Shown piece by piece: positions 1 to 8,803 of a DNA stretch of 64,000 bases. Every line of letters starts with the position of its first letter. Position 1 is the stretch's first letter. The position numbers were made by a program, and so were the translations under genes. The stretch spans positions 3,828,886 to 3,892,885 of the forward strand of contig NZ_HF536772.1 of the NCBI RefSeq assembly GCF_000312665.1, written 5' to 3'. Source of the stretch: Rhizobium mesoamericanum STM3625. GTDB lineage: Bacteria > Pseudomonadota > Alphaproteobacteria > Rhizobiales > Rhizobiaceae. The notes under the pieces are model-generated. The model saw nothing but the letters and a program-made list of their open reading frames with translations, made no database searches and was not told the DNA's origin.

Positions 1-44
1 CCGTTAAAGTCGGCGATCCTCTCTTTACGCTTGAGGCAAGTTGA
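1..44 (+). CDS. C-terminal end of an unidentified protein (partial)
   Basis: Reading from base 3, an open frame encodes VKVGDPLFTLEAS and ends at TGA (42-44). The Gly-Asp-x-Leu-Phe-x-Leu-Glu pattern resembles the closing hairpin of biotinyl/lipoyl-type domains, but 13 residues cannot identify a family. The gene would converge on the transglycosylase gene at 142-1374. It could also be a chance open frame. Confidence 0.4.
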   Translation, partial: VKVGDPLFTLEAS

Positions 45-94
45 AGGCTCGCGGTGAAGCCCCTGAAACCATGGGACAAACCACGCAAACGAAA

Positions 95-115
95 GGCCGG
101 GTGCAAAACCCGGCC
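95..115 (-). terminator. Rho-independent terminator of the MltB-like gene
   Basis: GGCCGGGT (95-102) pairs with ACCCGGCC (108-115) around a 5-base loop. Read on the minus strand the stem is followed by a T-rich tract (TTTCGTTTG), so it fits termination of the minus-strand gene that stops at 142. It may also serve the converging plus-strand gene. Confidence 0.65.
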
Positions 116-141
116 CGACGTGCGTGCTGAAGGACAGATGA

Positions 142-1374
142 TCAGAGAGAGTTGAGGAGCGACGGCGTTGCCCAGCCGTCCGCCGGTATGCCGAGACGCT
201 GCTGCTCCTTCTGGATGGCAACCCGCGTGCCCGAACCCAGGATGCCGTCGACCTTGCCGACGTCGTGGCCAAGCGTTCCGAGTTTCGTCTGCAGCTCCTT
301 CATCTGCTCGTTGGAAAGGCCCTGTTCGGGCGTCCCCTTGAGATAGGTCTCGGCGCCGGCGAGGCGGGTCGCAAAATAGGCGGCCGAAGTCGTGTAGATG
401 AACGACTTGTTCCATTCGAGGTAGATCTGGAAGTTCGGGTACGCAATGAAGGTTGGGCCAAGGCGGCCCTGCGGCAGGATCAGATCGCCATGCAGGTTCG
501 AGAAGCTCGTGTTGCCATCGCGCGGCTTGACCCCAAGGGCAAACCACTCACCGGCCGTCAGAGGACCGCCGATGCCGGATTTTTCCCAGGGGAGGTTCTC
601 CGGGAGGGTAACCTCCTGGAGCCATGGCTGGCCCTTTTGGAAGCCGAGATGCTGGATGAACTTGGCTGCCGTCAGGATGGCGTCGGGGCCGCTCTGCTTG
701 AGGCGTACGTGGCCATCACCGTCTCCGTCCATGCCGTAGGCGACGATATCGCGGGGCAGCATCTGAACCTGACCGATCTCGCCAGCCCAGGCACCGGTAT
801 TGGTTGCCGGGTCGAGGTCGCCGTGCTGAACCATTTCGATGAGGGCAATCAGCTGCGGACGGAAGAGCTCCGGCCGGCGGCAATCATGTGCAAGGGTCAC
901 CAAGGCATTGCGGGTATTGAAATCCCCCTGCACAGCGCCGAAGTCGGTTTCCATCGCCCAGAAGGCGGTAATGACGCCGGCCGGCACGCCAAATTCCTGC
1001 TCGGCACGGGCAAACACATCGGCGTATTGCTTCATCTTCTGGCGGCCGATGTCGAGGCGAGCCTGGCTGACGGTCCGTTGTGAGAATTCCAGGAAAGTCT
1101 GCTTGAACACACCCTGAGCGCGGTCACGGCTCAAGACCTTCTGGTCGATCTGTGCCCCTTCCAGCGCCTTGTCTGCGGCTTCGGCAGACGCGCCTGCTGC
1201 GACCGCGTCGGCCTTCACGCCTGCCAGAAATACAGCGAGGTCACCGTCACATGCCGGAGCGGCTGTCTGCGAAGCCGGAGCACTCGGTGCCGGCGTCTGC
1301 GCGGCAGCGCCGGTGGAAAGACCAGCAGCAAGAAGGAGTGCAAGTGCCGTGCGGCTTGCGGGCGAGCAGTGCAT
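142..1374 (-). CDS. Lytic murein transglycosylase, MltB/SLT_2 family with peptidoglycan-binding domain
   Basis: Periplasmic enzyme predicted to cleave the MurNAc-GlcNAc bond of peptidoglycan with formation of 1,6-anhydro ends. A signal peptide (about residues 1-26, ending GAAAQ) precedes an MltB-type SLT_2 domain (about 45-330) with the catalytic glutamate in the motif AFWAMETDFG (E142). A PG_binding_1 domain (about 355-410) closes the protein. I chose ATG 1374 because a GAGG lies 9 bases before it and the signal peptide starts there; an in-frame ATG at 1392 is possible. At 410 codons it has the usual length for the rhizobial family. Long antisense frames over it are shadows. A T-tailed hairpin follows the stop. 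Confidence 0.9.
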   Translation of the reverse strand: MHCSPASRTALALLLAAGLSTGAAAQTPAPSAPASQTAAPACDGDLAVFLAGVKADAVAAGASAEAADKALEGAQIDQKVLSRDRAQGVFKQTFLEFSQRTVSQARLDIGRQKMKQYADVFARAEQEFGVPAGVITAFWAMETDFGAVQGDFNTRNALVTLAHDCRRPELFRPQLIALIEMVQHGDLDPATNTGAWAGEIGQVQMLPRDIVAYGMDGDGDGHVRLKQSGPDAILTAAKFIQHLGFQKGQPWLQEVTLPENLPWEKSGIGGPLTAGEWFALGVKPRDGNTSFSNLHGDLILPQGRLGPTFIAYPNFQIYLEWNKSFIYTTSAAYFATRLAGAETYLKGTPEQGLSNEQMKELQTKLGTLGHDVGKVDGILGSGTRVAIQKEQQRLGIPADGWATPSLLNSL

Positions 1375-1457
1375 AGTTTCGATCCTCGTCATCAAATGGA
1401 ATTTCCGTCGATTTCCCAAATGATTGTGACGGAAGCAAGAAAGACCGTCGGACGTTA

Positions 1458-2255
1458 CTAAGAATTTGTGTCCTTCGACACCGCCGCCACCCAGTTGTGC
1501 CAGTTCTGTGTCGATCCCGCAAAAACATTGATGTCCGTCGGTCCCTTGATTCCGGGGATGACGCCCGTCGAGGTGTACTGCCAGAAGGCCCAACGGCGGG
1601 AGGCGTAGGTGACGTCGGGATGCTTGGCGGTGGAGCGGACCCAGAAGTGATAATCCTGGAAATAACCGACGAGATTGTCGCGATGGAAGTCGACCGACGT
1701 ATAGATGATCGGCCGCTTGCCGTAATAGGCCTCGAGACGATCCATGAAGCGCTGCAGTTGGGCGCGGACCGTTGCCGGATCGGGCCGGAGGCGGCAGGTC
1801 TTCGATTCCGAATTCCACTCGACATCGAGGACGGGCGGCAAGCGCATCGCTTCCCTCGGCACGTTGCTGATGAACCAATCGGCCTGTTCGTCGGGTGTCG
1901 AGCAGAAGTAATAGAAATGATAGGGAGCGTGTGGAATGCCCACAGCGCGGGCGTGCTGCCAGTACTCATTGAAGCGCGGATCGATCCGATCCTTGCCCTC
2001 GGTCGCCTTGATGAACGCGAAGGCGACGCCGGAACTCTTGACCGTCTGCCAGTCGATATCGCCTTGCCACTTCGAAACGTCGATGCCGTGGATCGGTTGC
2101 AGCTCCGGATGCTTTGATCCGAAGTCCTGGGGATCGGTGTCCTTGAAGCGCGTTTTTGGCTTTACGGACGCTGTTTCGAGATAGTCATAGCCAGATGACG
2201 TGCATCCGGCGAGCATGACAGCCAACGGCAAAACGCAAAACAGAAGCCGGCGCAT
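1458..2255 (-). CDS. GH25-family lysozyme (muramidase), predicted lipoprotein
   Basis: Predicted to hydrolyse the beta-1,4 bond between MurNAc and GlcNAc. The N-terminus has a signal peptide and lipobox (MLAGC, lipidated Cys18). The GH25 barrel starts with HGIDVSKWQG (D59) and contains the acid pair in VLDVEWN (D144, E146), the conserved catalytic site of the family. ATG 2255 is preferred over the upstream GTG 2294 because it places the lipobox correctly and has a GACGGAA sequence before it. It lies 83 bp upstream of the MltB-like gene on the same strand, so the two may be co-transcribed. Bacterial GH25 enzymes are often phage lysins; the lipobox here argues for a housekeeping or envelope role instead. 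Confidence 0.88.
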   Translation of the reverse strand: MRRLLFCVLPLAVMLAGCTSSGYDYLETASVKPKTRFKDTDPQDFGSKHPELQPIHGIDVSKWQGDIDWQTVKSSGVAFAFIKATEGKDRIDPRFNEYWQHARAVGIPHAPYHFYYFCSTPDEQADWFISNVPREAMRLPPVLDVEWNSESKTCRLRPDPATVRAQLQRFMDRLEAYYGKRPIIYTSVDFHRDNLVGYFQDYHFWVRSTAKHPDVTYASRRWAFWQYTSTGVIPGIKGPTDINVFAGSTQNWHNWVAAVSKDTNS

Positions 2256-2386
2256 AGATGTTCCGTCGCGAAACGAATGGAATTTTTGCCCCACAGCTCG
2301 ACCTTCGTGATAGACGCGTCCAGCAGAGGAATGTCCCCTCTCTTTCCCATATCAACGTAAAAATTCGGTTAGTTTCAAGCGAAATG

Positions 2387-3058
2387 TCAAGGTTTGGTCA
2401 CAATGACAGCTCGCCAGGCATATCCACCGTAGATGCTCTCGAAGATGAGTCGTGCTTGATTTTCAGAGGCTTGGGACGCCAGAACCTGCCTGAGATCGGC
2501 GCGCGGTGACACATGAAATCTTCGTAGCCATGCCTTGAGGAGACGAGCAAACCAGCCCGGCAATCGTTCCTGTTGACCAAAATCGACGATGTGCAATTCG
2601 CCACCAGGGACGAGGGCGGCCAGGGCCGAGTCGATTGCGCATTCCCAGTCGGGAATCATGGACAGAGCATAGGAGATGAGGACACGGTCGAAGCCGCCAA
2701 CCCCGAACTCGCGTGGCGTGAAGGCCGTCGCATCGGCGACGCGGAAGTCCGGGAGCGTGGCTTTGGTCTCGAATGTCCTGCGCGCCGAGATCAGCATCTC
2801 CTGCGATATGTCGAGGCCGTAGAGCCTTGCCTTTGAGTAGTATTTGTGGGCCAGCGCCAGATTTCGACCGGTTCCGCAACCGACCTCCAGCAAGGTTCCA
2901 CCTGCGGGTACATTCAGATTGCGGATCGTCTGATCGCGGCCGAGAAGGTAATACTTGCGTGTCAGATCATAGATGTGGCGCTGATAACGGTACATGCCGT
3001 CCATCAGGGCGGCATGGCCGTCATCCTTTGCGACAGGGGTCACGCCGAGCTCGCTCAC
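2387..3058 (-). CDS. btaB: BtaB, N-methyltransferase of betaine-lipid (DGTS) synthesis
   Basis: SAM-dependent class I methyltransferase. It should methylate the amino group of diacylglyceryl-homoserine three times to give the phosphorus-free membrane lipid DGTS. The SAM loop LLEVGCGTGRNL is near residue 50, and motifs DATAF and LISYALSMI follow. The start is uncertain: GTG 3058 overlaps the btaA stop as GTGA and has GGAAAAC before it, while GTG 3043 and ATG 3004 are in frame. About 223 residues, as usual for BtaB. The pairing with btaA directly upstream on the same strand settles the assignment better than the domain alone. Expected to be induced by phosphate starvation together with btaA. 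Confidence 0.85.
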   Translation of the reverse strand: MSELGVTPVAKDDGHAALMDGMYRYQRHIYDLTRKYYLLGRDQTIRNLNVPAGGTLLEVGCGTGRNLALAHKYYSKARLYGLDISQEMLISARRTFETKATLPDFRVADATAFTPREFGVGGFDRVLISYALSMIPDWECAIDSALAALVPGGELHIVDFGQQERLPGWFARLLKAWLRRFHVSPRADLRQVLASQASENQARLIFESIYGGYAWRAVIVTKP

Positions 3059-4299
3059 GCCGTTTTCCGGTAGATGTGGAAGCCTCCGTAGATTGCCGAG
3101 CGATCGAACACCGTGAGTTCGAGCGAGCGCTCTGCCATGTAGCTCCATTGATCGCGGATTGTGGGCGACAGACGTCCTTCGATGATGCTCTTTTCGGCCG
3201 CAGTGCGGAAAATCACCCGGGCACCTTCGCGGGCCGTGCGGCTGATCTCGGCCCAGAGATCGTTGAGCTGCTGATCCGTCATCCAGTCCTGCGCGTCGAG
3301 AAGGATATAGCGATCGCGCGAGGCGGCGGGCTGGCCAGCGAGCAACTCGGTGAAGCTTGCATGGTGAACGGCGACGCGATCCACATTGGCACGGATCGCC
3401 TCATAGTTCGCGGGCTCGAGGTAAGTCGGAAGCGGGCCCTCGCCCTTCGGCGCGTAGCGGCGAGCGAATGCCTGCCAGGCAAAATAGTTTTCCTGCATCG
3501 GGAAGTGGCAGGCGAGCTTCTCGAGACGGTGGCGCAGGACCGGCGCGATCGACTGGTCGGCTACAAGGCTTGCAAGTTCATCATACTGCTGCGGTGGGAT
3601 GCCGAGGCCAAACAGCGAGCTCTTGCGGCCGGTGATCCAGCGTACGACCGGTCGATCAAAGAGCGGCGCGATTTTCTCGTCGAAGAACTGGCGCTGCTCG
3701 CGCAGCGAACGAGCTTTCGTCATCTCGGTGAGGTCGACACCATGGAGGCGGGCAAGCAGATGAGCTGCACCGATAAACCGTCCAAGCAGTCCGGTTTCGT
3801 AGATATTTCGATCGAACACCGTGATGCGGCGGCGACCGAACTTGCGGCCGTTCCAGTAGCTCCGGGTCGCCTCGTCGAGATTGGCAGCCAGAAACTGGTC
3901 GAATGCGTGGCTGTTCGATGTCTCGTGAGGCGTTGCGAGGAAGCGAACGAGATCGGCGTGGCCGGGAAGATGACGGAACGCGGCAAGCTTCAGGCGATTG
4001 AGGGCGATGTGATGCGGATTGAGGTCGACGACATCGATCGACGCCGGGCTCTTGGAGAGATAAGCGAGCATATTGCAGCCGCCGGAGCCGATCGTCACGA
4101 CGCGATGATGGGGCTGAAGCTCCATCGCAAGCATGTCGAGATCGGGATCTTCCCAGATCTGGGGATAGACCAGACCGGAAAACAAAAGGCCGAAAAGCCG
4201 TTCAGAAAATCCGGCCTTGGAAAAGGCGCTGTGGCGGAGAAGAGCTGCCTTGAGTTTCCGGTTCTTGCGGAAGCCGGCATCCGGTGCAAATTCCGTCAT
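3055..4299 (-). CDS. btaA: BtaA, S-adenosylmethionine:diacylglycerol 3-amino-3-carboxypropyl transferase
   Basis: First enzyme of DGTS synthesis: it moves the aminocarboxypropyl group of SAM onto diacylglycerol. The 414-residue protein shows the BtaA hallmarks: an N-terminal basic segment, LVYPQIWEDPDLDM, then a SAM-binding stretch VVTIGSGGCNMLAYLS and DVVDLNPHH, and a second half with YILLDAQDWM and ARVIFRTAAE. ATG 4299 has AAAGGGTGAAAG before it. Its stop overlaps the btaB start. A candidate Pho box lies about 47 bp upstream of the ATG. Rhizobia use this pathway to replace phospholipids when phosphate is short. Confidence 0.93.
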   Translation of the reverse strand: MTEFAPDAGFRKNRKLKAALLRHSAFSKAGFSERLFGLLFSGLVYPQIWEDPDLDMLAMELQPHHRVVTIGSGGCNMLAYLSKSPASIDVVDLNPHHIALNRLKLAAFRHLPGHADLVRFLATPHETSNSHAFDQFLAANLDEATRSYWNGRKFGRRRITVFDRNIYETGLLGRFIGAAHLLARLHGVDLTEMTKARSLREQRQFFDEKIAPLFDRPVVRWITGRKSSLFGLGIPPQQYDELASLVADQSIAPVLRHRLEKLACHFPMQENYFAWQAFARRYAPKGEGPLPTYLEPANYEAIRANVDRVAVHHASFTELLAGQPAASRDRYILLDAQDWMTDQQLNDLWAEISRTAREGARVIFRTAAEKSIIEGRLSPTIRDQWSYMAERSLELTVFDRSAIYGGFHIYRKTA

Positions 4300-4345
4300 A
4301 TGAGTCTTTCACCCTTTTAGCGTTCAGGGCGTTTAGCGCGCCGTC

Positions 4346-4363
4346 ACTACAGTTTGATGACGC
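4346..4363 (-). promoter_or_regulatory. Candidate Pho box upstream of btaAB
   Basis: On the minus strand this 18-mer reads GCGTCAT-CAAA-CTGTAGT. It matches the PhoB direct-repeat pattern CTGTCAT-N4-CTGTCAT at 10 of 14 conserved positions, with the correct 11-bp repeat spacing. It sits 47 bp before the btaA ATG. PhoB control of betaine-lipid genes is known in S. meliloti; that this particular site is used is inference. Confidence 0.5.
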
Positions 4364-4472
4364 TGGCTGTGGGCAGGAGGTCAGTTTTTCAGAAATGAAA
4401 AAACCATGCGGAGGCGGTGGGTCTTTCGCGCGGCGCGCTTTCCTGCTTCTCTTGCAGCAAGGAGGATCGCTC

Positions 4473-5858
4473 ATGCGATTTGTACGGCGTCTCTTGAAAT
4501 CACTTGCTCTTCTATTGGTCGTCATCGTCGCTGCGGGTGCTGCTTGGCTTTATGCCAGCCCACCTGAATTGCTGCGGGTGGGTGATGGTTATGCGGCCAA
4601 GATCGTCTGCTCGAACGTGTTTCTCGCAGGGCGGGATCCTGAGCAGGTGCTCCATGAAGATGTTCAAGCTCCGGGAAATCCGTTGTTGCGGCTGGTGCGG
4701 GTGGCTGTCGACAGACAGCAAAGGCGGGTGAGCGCACGCATTCTCGGGCTCTTTGCACCGGGCTATGCAATCTACCATGGCACGCTTGGCTGCAGCAGCG
4801 TGCCGGACGGCGACTTCGAAGCGGCGGCCGGCGCAGTGCCCGATCACCCGGTCGCTCCTGAACAGGAAAACGATGCGATCTGGCCGGACGGCAATGCCGT
4901 CGCAAAGGCAAATGACACTGAGTTGGAGGCGCTGCTTTCTAACGGCGATCTGACCGGTCCGGCAATGCGTGCGGTTGTCGTCGTTTTCAATGGCCGCATC
5001 ATTGCCGAGCGTTATGGGGATGGTTTCAGTCCGACAATGCCGCTGATCGGCTGGTCGATGACGAAGACCATAAACGCAGCGATCGTTGGCCGGCTGATGC
5101 TCGACAACAAGATCGCGTTCGATGACGCTGCACTCCTGCCGCAGTGGCAGAACGGCGACTATTCGAAGATCAAGCTCAGCGACCTCCTGGGCATGGAGAG
5201 CGGTCTGGCCTTCAACGAGAGTTATGGCACGGTCGCCGATGTCACGCGCATGCTCTATCTCGATCCCGATATGACGGTGCTGCCAGCCAGTCGCCCCCTG
5301 GAGGCGAGCCCGGGCGAGCGCTTCAATTATTCGAGCGGCACGTCGGTGCTGATCTCGAAGATATGGATGGACAGGATCGGTAACATTCAGACAGCGCTTG
5401 CCTATCCAAAGACGGCACTATTCGATCCAATCGGCATGTCGAGCGCGGTACTCGAAGTTGACGCTCGCGGAACTTTTGCTGGTAGTTCCTACCTTTACGC
5501 CACAGCGCGCGACTGGGCACGCTTCGGACAGTTCCTTCTCCAGGACGGCGTCTGGAATGGACAAAGGCTGTTGCCGGAGCGGTTCATGGCTGCGATGAGG
5601 GCGCCGACGATGGCCTCGGGTGGCAAATATACGCAGGCGCAGGCCTGGCTTGCCGCACCCGGCGGCGATAGCAGCGCCGTTGCCGGTCTTCCCGATGACA
5701 CTTTTTGGATGGAGGGGCACGACGGGCAGAGTGTTGCGATCGTGCCGTCCGCGAAGCTTGTCGTCGTCAGGCTCGGGCTGACGCCGGGTTGGCTCGGTTA
5801 TAAGCCACAGGCCTTTGTGAAGGAGATTCTAGCGACGCTATCTCGCACTCGTCAGTAG
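4473..5858 (+). CDS. Membrane-anchored serine hydrolase, beta-lactamase (class C / 6-aminohexanoate-dimer hydrolase) fold
   Basis: An N-terminal anchor (LLKSLALLLVVIVAAGAAWLYA, residues 8-28 by position) is followed by a periplasmic serine hydrolase domain. Visible active-site elements are S195-M-T-K198 (SxxK), FNYSSG (the YxN-like Tyr motif) and a late MEGHDG (HxG). The substrate cannot be predicted: the family includes esterases, D-aminopeptidases and amide hydrolases, and true beta-lactamase activity is unlikely. ATG 4473 was chosen for the strong AAGGAGG (4459-4465) 7 bases upstream; a frame open back to 4284 has no support. It is divergent from btaA, and its last 7 bases overlap the end of the converging SLT lipoprotein gene. 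Confidence 0.85.
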   Translation: MRFVRRLLKSLALLLVVIVAAGAAWLYASPPELLRVGDGYAAKIVCSNVFLAGRDPEQVLHEDVQAPGNPLLRLVRVAVDRQQRRVSARILGLFAPGYAIYHGTLGCSSVPDGDFEAAAGAVPDHPVAPEQENDAIWPDGNAVAKANDTELEALLSNGDLTGPAMRAVVVVFNGRIIAERYGDGFSPTMPLIGWSMTKTINAAIVGRLMLDNKIAFDDAALLPQWQNGDYSKIKLSDLLGMESGLAFNESYGTVADVTRMLYLDPDMTVLPASRPLEASPGERFNYSSGTSVLISKIWMDRIGNIQTALAYPKTALFDPIGMSSAVLEVDARGTFAGSSYLYATARDWARFGQFLLQDGVWNGQRLLPERFMAAMRAPTMASGGKYTQAQAWLAAPGGDSSAVAGLPDDTFWMEGHDGQSVAIVPSAKLVVVRLGLTPGWLGYKPQAFVKEILATLSRTRQ

Positions 5859-6784
5859 CTGCCGTTTGCGACGTTTTCCATGCCCTTGCGCTTGGCGTCA
5901 TAGTAGTAGCCGCGCGCATAAAGGCGGACTGCATCGTCTTCGCTGTTGTCGGAGACCAGCCATGCGCCACGAAGGTATTTGGCGGCGTATTTAATGTTGG
6001 TCTCGGCGTCAAACAGGCCGGCGGGCTCGCCTTCGTAGCCCATGGACTTGGCCGTATTGTACTTGATCTGCATCAGACCGAAGTAGCCGCGCTTGTTATA
6101 GGCCTTCGCATTGTATCGGCTTTCGCGATGGACGACGCGGTGAAGCAGCGAGGCGGGCACTTGGTAAAGCTTCGAGTACTTGTCGATGATCTTGGTGATC
6201 GCACTCTTCTCAACCGTCGGGGCGCCATCATCGTCGCTGTCGCTGAACATGGGAGGGGCGGCCGGCGGGTCGGAGGGGCCCGATGTGTCAAAGCCATAAT
6301 CCATCATCGGATGCGGCGTCGTATCGATTGCCGAAAGCGCGGCAATGGCGCTGCCGGCCTGAGGCGTCGCGGCGAAAGCGAGCTGCGTCGATGGGGACGG
6401 GGTGCCCGGGCGCGGGATCGGTACAACGGACTGGATAGCCGTCATCTCCGGCGTAAGTGGAATCTGGGCATTCCCCGTGGCCGTCGTCGCCTGGACTTGA
6501 CCGCTTAACTGAGAAGGATCGCCCGCCGGCATGGCCGGTGCTGTCAAAGCCGTTGCTGTCGGGTCGGCGGCGGTGATCATCGCCGTCTGCGTCGCTCCTT
6601 CGCCGGCCGGCACAGCTGCAAGTGTCGCGTCTTCGCCAGGCCTGGGTGTCGGAACAACGGTCTGGGCTGCGGTCAATTCTGCCTGCGACGTGTATTCGAC
6701 GCTCGTGCATCCGGCAACAACGCCGCAGAGCATTGTCGAAACAATGAGACTGCGTTTTAGGCCGGAAAAACCGATCGCTGCCAT
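5852..6784 (-). CDS. SLT-domain lytic transglycosylase, predicted lipoprotein with low-complexity linker
   Basis: A lipobox (VVAGC, Cys26) is followed by a long Ala/Pro/Thr-rich linker (about 30-195). A C-terminal SLT domain (about 200-300) carries the catalytic Glu in VVHRESRYN and the family motif GYFGLMQIKYNTA. The linker contains a repeated element, TAAQTVVPTPRPG near residue 39 and TAIQSVVPIPRPG near residue 115, about 75 residues apart. The SLT domain shares GLMQIK and the GLFDAETNIKYAAKYL region with the small SLT protein at 10892-11407. Probable role: local cleavage of peptidoglycan from the inner face of the outer membrane. It converges with the serine hydrolase gene with a 7-bp overlap. 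Confidence 0.87.
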   Translation of the reverse strand: MAAIGFSGLKRSLIVSTMLCGVVAGCTSVEYTSQAELTAAQTVVPTPRPGEDATLAAVPAGEGATQTAMITAADPTATALTAPAMPAGDPSQLSGQVQATTATGNAQIPLTPEMTAIQSVVPIPRPGTPSPSTQLAFAATPQAGSAIAALSAIDTTPHPMMDYGFDTSGPSDPPAAPPMFSDSDDDGAPTVEKSAITKIIDKYSKLYQVPASLLHRVVHRESRYNAKAYNKRGYFGLMQIKYNTAKSMGYEGEPAGLFDAETNIKYAAKYLRGAWLVSDNSEDDAVRLYARGYYYDAKRKGMENVANGSY

Positions 6785-6897
6785 ACTCTCACTTTCGTGA
6801 ACGCGCCGCCCCGGCAGCGTTAGAAGTTATCAAAAACCTTAAGCCTGGATTCCGCAATTAACGTATTCGTTGCTTCGCTGCAACCCGCCGAAAATCT

Positions 6898-7533
6898 TTA
6901 CGCGGCGATGCGGCGATAGCCTGCTGTAACGGCGCCCGCGGCAATCAGCAAAGTGCCGCCGGTACGGTTGACTGCGCGCTGAACACTTGCCTTGCGGATC
7001 AGGCCGCGCGCGGCGTTGGCAGCCAGCGCATAAATGGAGGCATTGATGGTTGCGAGCACCAGGAAAGTGGCTTCCATGATGAGCATCTGGCCGAAGAACG
7101 GCTGAGACGGATCGAGGAACTGCGGAACGAATGCGACGAAAAATACGATGCTCTTCGGGTTGAGAGCCGTCACGACATAGGCATGCAGGAAAACCTTGAG
7201 CGATTTCGTTTCGGGAAGGTTGTCATTGTCTGCCATCGGTTCGGAAATCACCGGCGCCCGCCAGAGCTTGATTCCGAGCCAGATCAGGTAGGCGCCGCCG
7301 ATCCACTTCAGCATGGTGAACAACGTCGCGGAGGCCGCGAGCACGGCCCCCAATCCGAACAGTGACGCCGTCATCGCGGTGAAGTCGCCGAGCGCAACGC
7401 CCGATACCGTCGCGAGCGCCGTCTTGCGTCCATGGCCAAGGGCATAGGAAACGACGAGGAGAATCGTCGGGCCCGGAATGGCGAGCATGATTGCAGACGC
7501 GGCGGCAAAAGCGAACCAGGCTTCGAGCGACAT
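6898..7533 (-). CDS. LysE/RhtB-family amino-acid exporter
   Basis: Inner-membrane exporter of 211 residues with about six hydrophobic segments and the family signature IPGPTILLVVSYALGHGRK near residue 20. Family members export homoserine, threonine, lysine or related metabolites; the substrate cannot be read here. ATG 7533 has a strong GGAGGAG 6 bases upstream. The gene lies 58 bp downstream of pfp on the same strand and may share its transcript, though a functional tie to glycolysis is not evident. Confidence 0.88.
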   Translation of the reverse strand: MSLEAWFAFAAASAIMLAIPGPTILLVVSYALGHGRKTALATVSGVALGDFTAMTASLFGLGAVLAASATLFTMLKWIGGAYLIWLGIKLWRAPVISEPMADNDNLPETKSLKVFLHAYVVTALNPKSIVFFVAFVPQFLDPSQPFFGQMLIMEATFLVLATINASIYALAANAARGLIRKASVQRAVNRTGGTLLIAAGAVTAGYRRIAA

Positions 7534-7591
7534 GGAATCTCCTCCTATTCCCTAGGGCAAAAGCAAAGACACCATATTAACTGTCAGTCAA

Positions 7592-8803
7592 TCATGCGGC
7601 CGGGTATTTCTGCCCGATCGTGTCCATGACTTCGCCGAACCAGGTGGTCGAAATATCGAAGGCCTTACCGCCTTTGATGCGGGGGAACTCGATCGTCCGC
7701 AGCTTTCCGTTCTGAGCTTCGTCGTGACCGGTGACCCCGGACACCTTGTTAAGGGCGCTTTCGACGGCAAGGTCGGTCATGCTCTGAATGAGGCGCAGGT
7801 CATCACCGTTGGCCGGGGCCGAACGTGCAAAATAGCCGGACTTCTGCACCAGCGAGCGTTCGGCGCTGATGAGGCCCGCGAACTGCTTCTGGAACCAACC
7901 GCCGACATTGATTGTGTCGATCTTCACGTGGCCGAAAGCGTCACGCTTGATTGTCTCGCCAGCCGCTTCACGTTCCTCGACGATGGCATCAAGGCAGGCG
8001 CCTTCCGAGACGAATACGGTTGCATGCCCTGTGCGGTCCATGACGTCCTTCAAACGCGCCGCTTCCGCATCGAGGTCGAATGCCATTTCCGGCAGATAGA
8101 CTGCGTCGATGCTCTTCATCTTGGCGTTTGTCATCAACCCATCGACATATTCATAGGACTTCGTCCGCTGCAGATAGGCCCGGGCGGTCGCCGCCGTCAG
8201 CCAGCCGCAGTGACGCCCCATGACTTCATGGATGATCAGGGTGCGTGGTGCTGCCGTCTGCTCGTTGCTGACATTGTCAAAGAAGTGCGCGCCTACTTCG
8301 GCGGCCGTCCACGCGCCGAGTGACTGGCGGATGGGCACGACATCGTTGTCGACCGTCTTCGGCAGTCCAACGACCGTCAGATTGTAGCCATTGGCGGCAA
8401 GATAGGCGGCGAGATCTGCGGCCGTGGTGTTGGTGTCGTCGCCGCCGATCGTATGAAGGATGTTGACGCCATCGTTGGCGAGCCGTTCGGCAGCCACACG
8501 AAGCGGATTTTCGCCTTCCTTGACGAGCCCGCGCTTCACGCAATCGGCTGCGTTGGTAAGCTTGACGCGGCTATTGCCGATTGGCGAGCCACCGTAGCGA
8601 TGCAGAAGCGGCGCCTTCTCCCGCATGTCGGCAGTGATCGTGATGCTGTCGCCAAGGAGTACGCCCTGGTATCCGGAACGATAGGCGATGAGCTCGATGT
8701 CCGGTGCCACGTCGCTGTAGCGTTCGATCAGTCCACCGACCGCGGATGACAGACAGGGTGCCAGGCCTCCAGCCGTGAGCATTGCGACTTTCTGTTTGGC
8801 CAT
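7592..8803 (-). CDS. pfp: Pyrophosphate-dependent 6-phosphofructokinase
   Basis: Reversibly phosphorylates fructose 6-phosphate using pyrophosphate instead of ATP. The 403-residue protein has AMLTAGGLAPCLSSAVGG at the N-terminus, GGDDTN (120-125) and LPKTVDND (147-154). The second Asp of GGDD, in place of the Gly found in ATP-dependent enzymes, together with the Lys of PKTVD are the known markers of PPi use. MGRHCGWL is the substrate-binding loop. ATG 8803 has GGAGGG upstream. The reaction is near equilibrium, so it can work in glycolysis or gluconeogenesis; rhizobia degrade sugars mostly by the Entner-Doudoroff route. Confidence 0.93.
   Translation of the reverse strand: MAKQKVAMLTAGGLAPCLSSAVGGLIERYSDVAPDIELIAYRSGYQGVLLGDSITITADMREKAPLLHRYGGSPIGNSRVKLTNAADCVKRGLVKEGENPLRVAAERLANDGVNILHTIGGDDTNTTAADLAAYLAANGYNLTVVGLPKTVDNDVVPIRQSLGAWTAAEVGAHFFDNVSNEQTAAPRTLIIHEVMGRHCGWLTAATARAYLQRTKSYEYVDGLMTNAKMKSIDAVYLPEMAFDLDAEAARLKDVMDRTGHATVFVSEGACLDAIVEEREAAGETIKRDAFGHVKIDTINVGGWFQKQFAGLISAERSLVQKSGYFARSAPANGDDLRLIQSMTDLAVESALNKVSGVTGHDEAQNGKLRTIEFPRIKGGKAFDISTTWFGEVMDTIGQKYPAA

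Noticed and set aside
1458..2255. GH25 lysozyme as part of a prophage
   Set aside because: It has a lipobox and no phage neighbours, so a housekeeping envelope enzyme is more likely.
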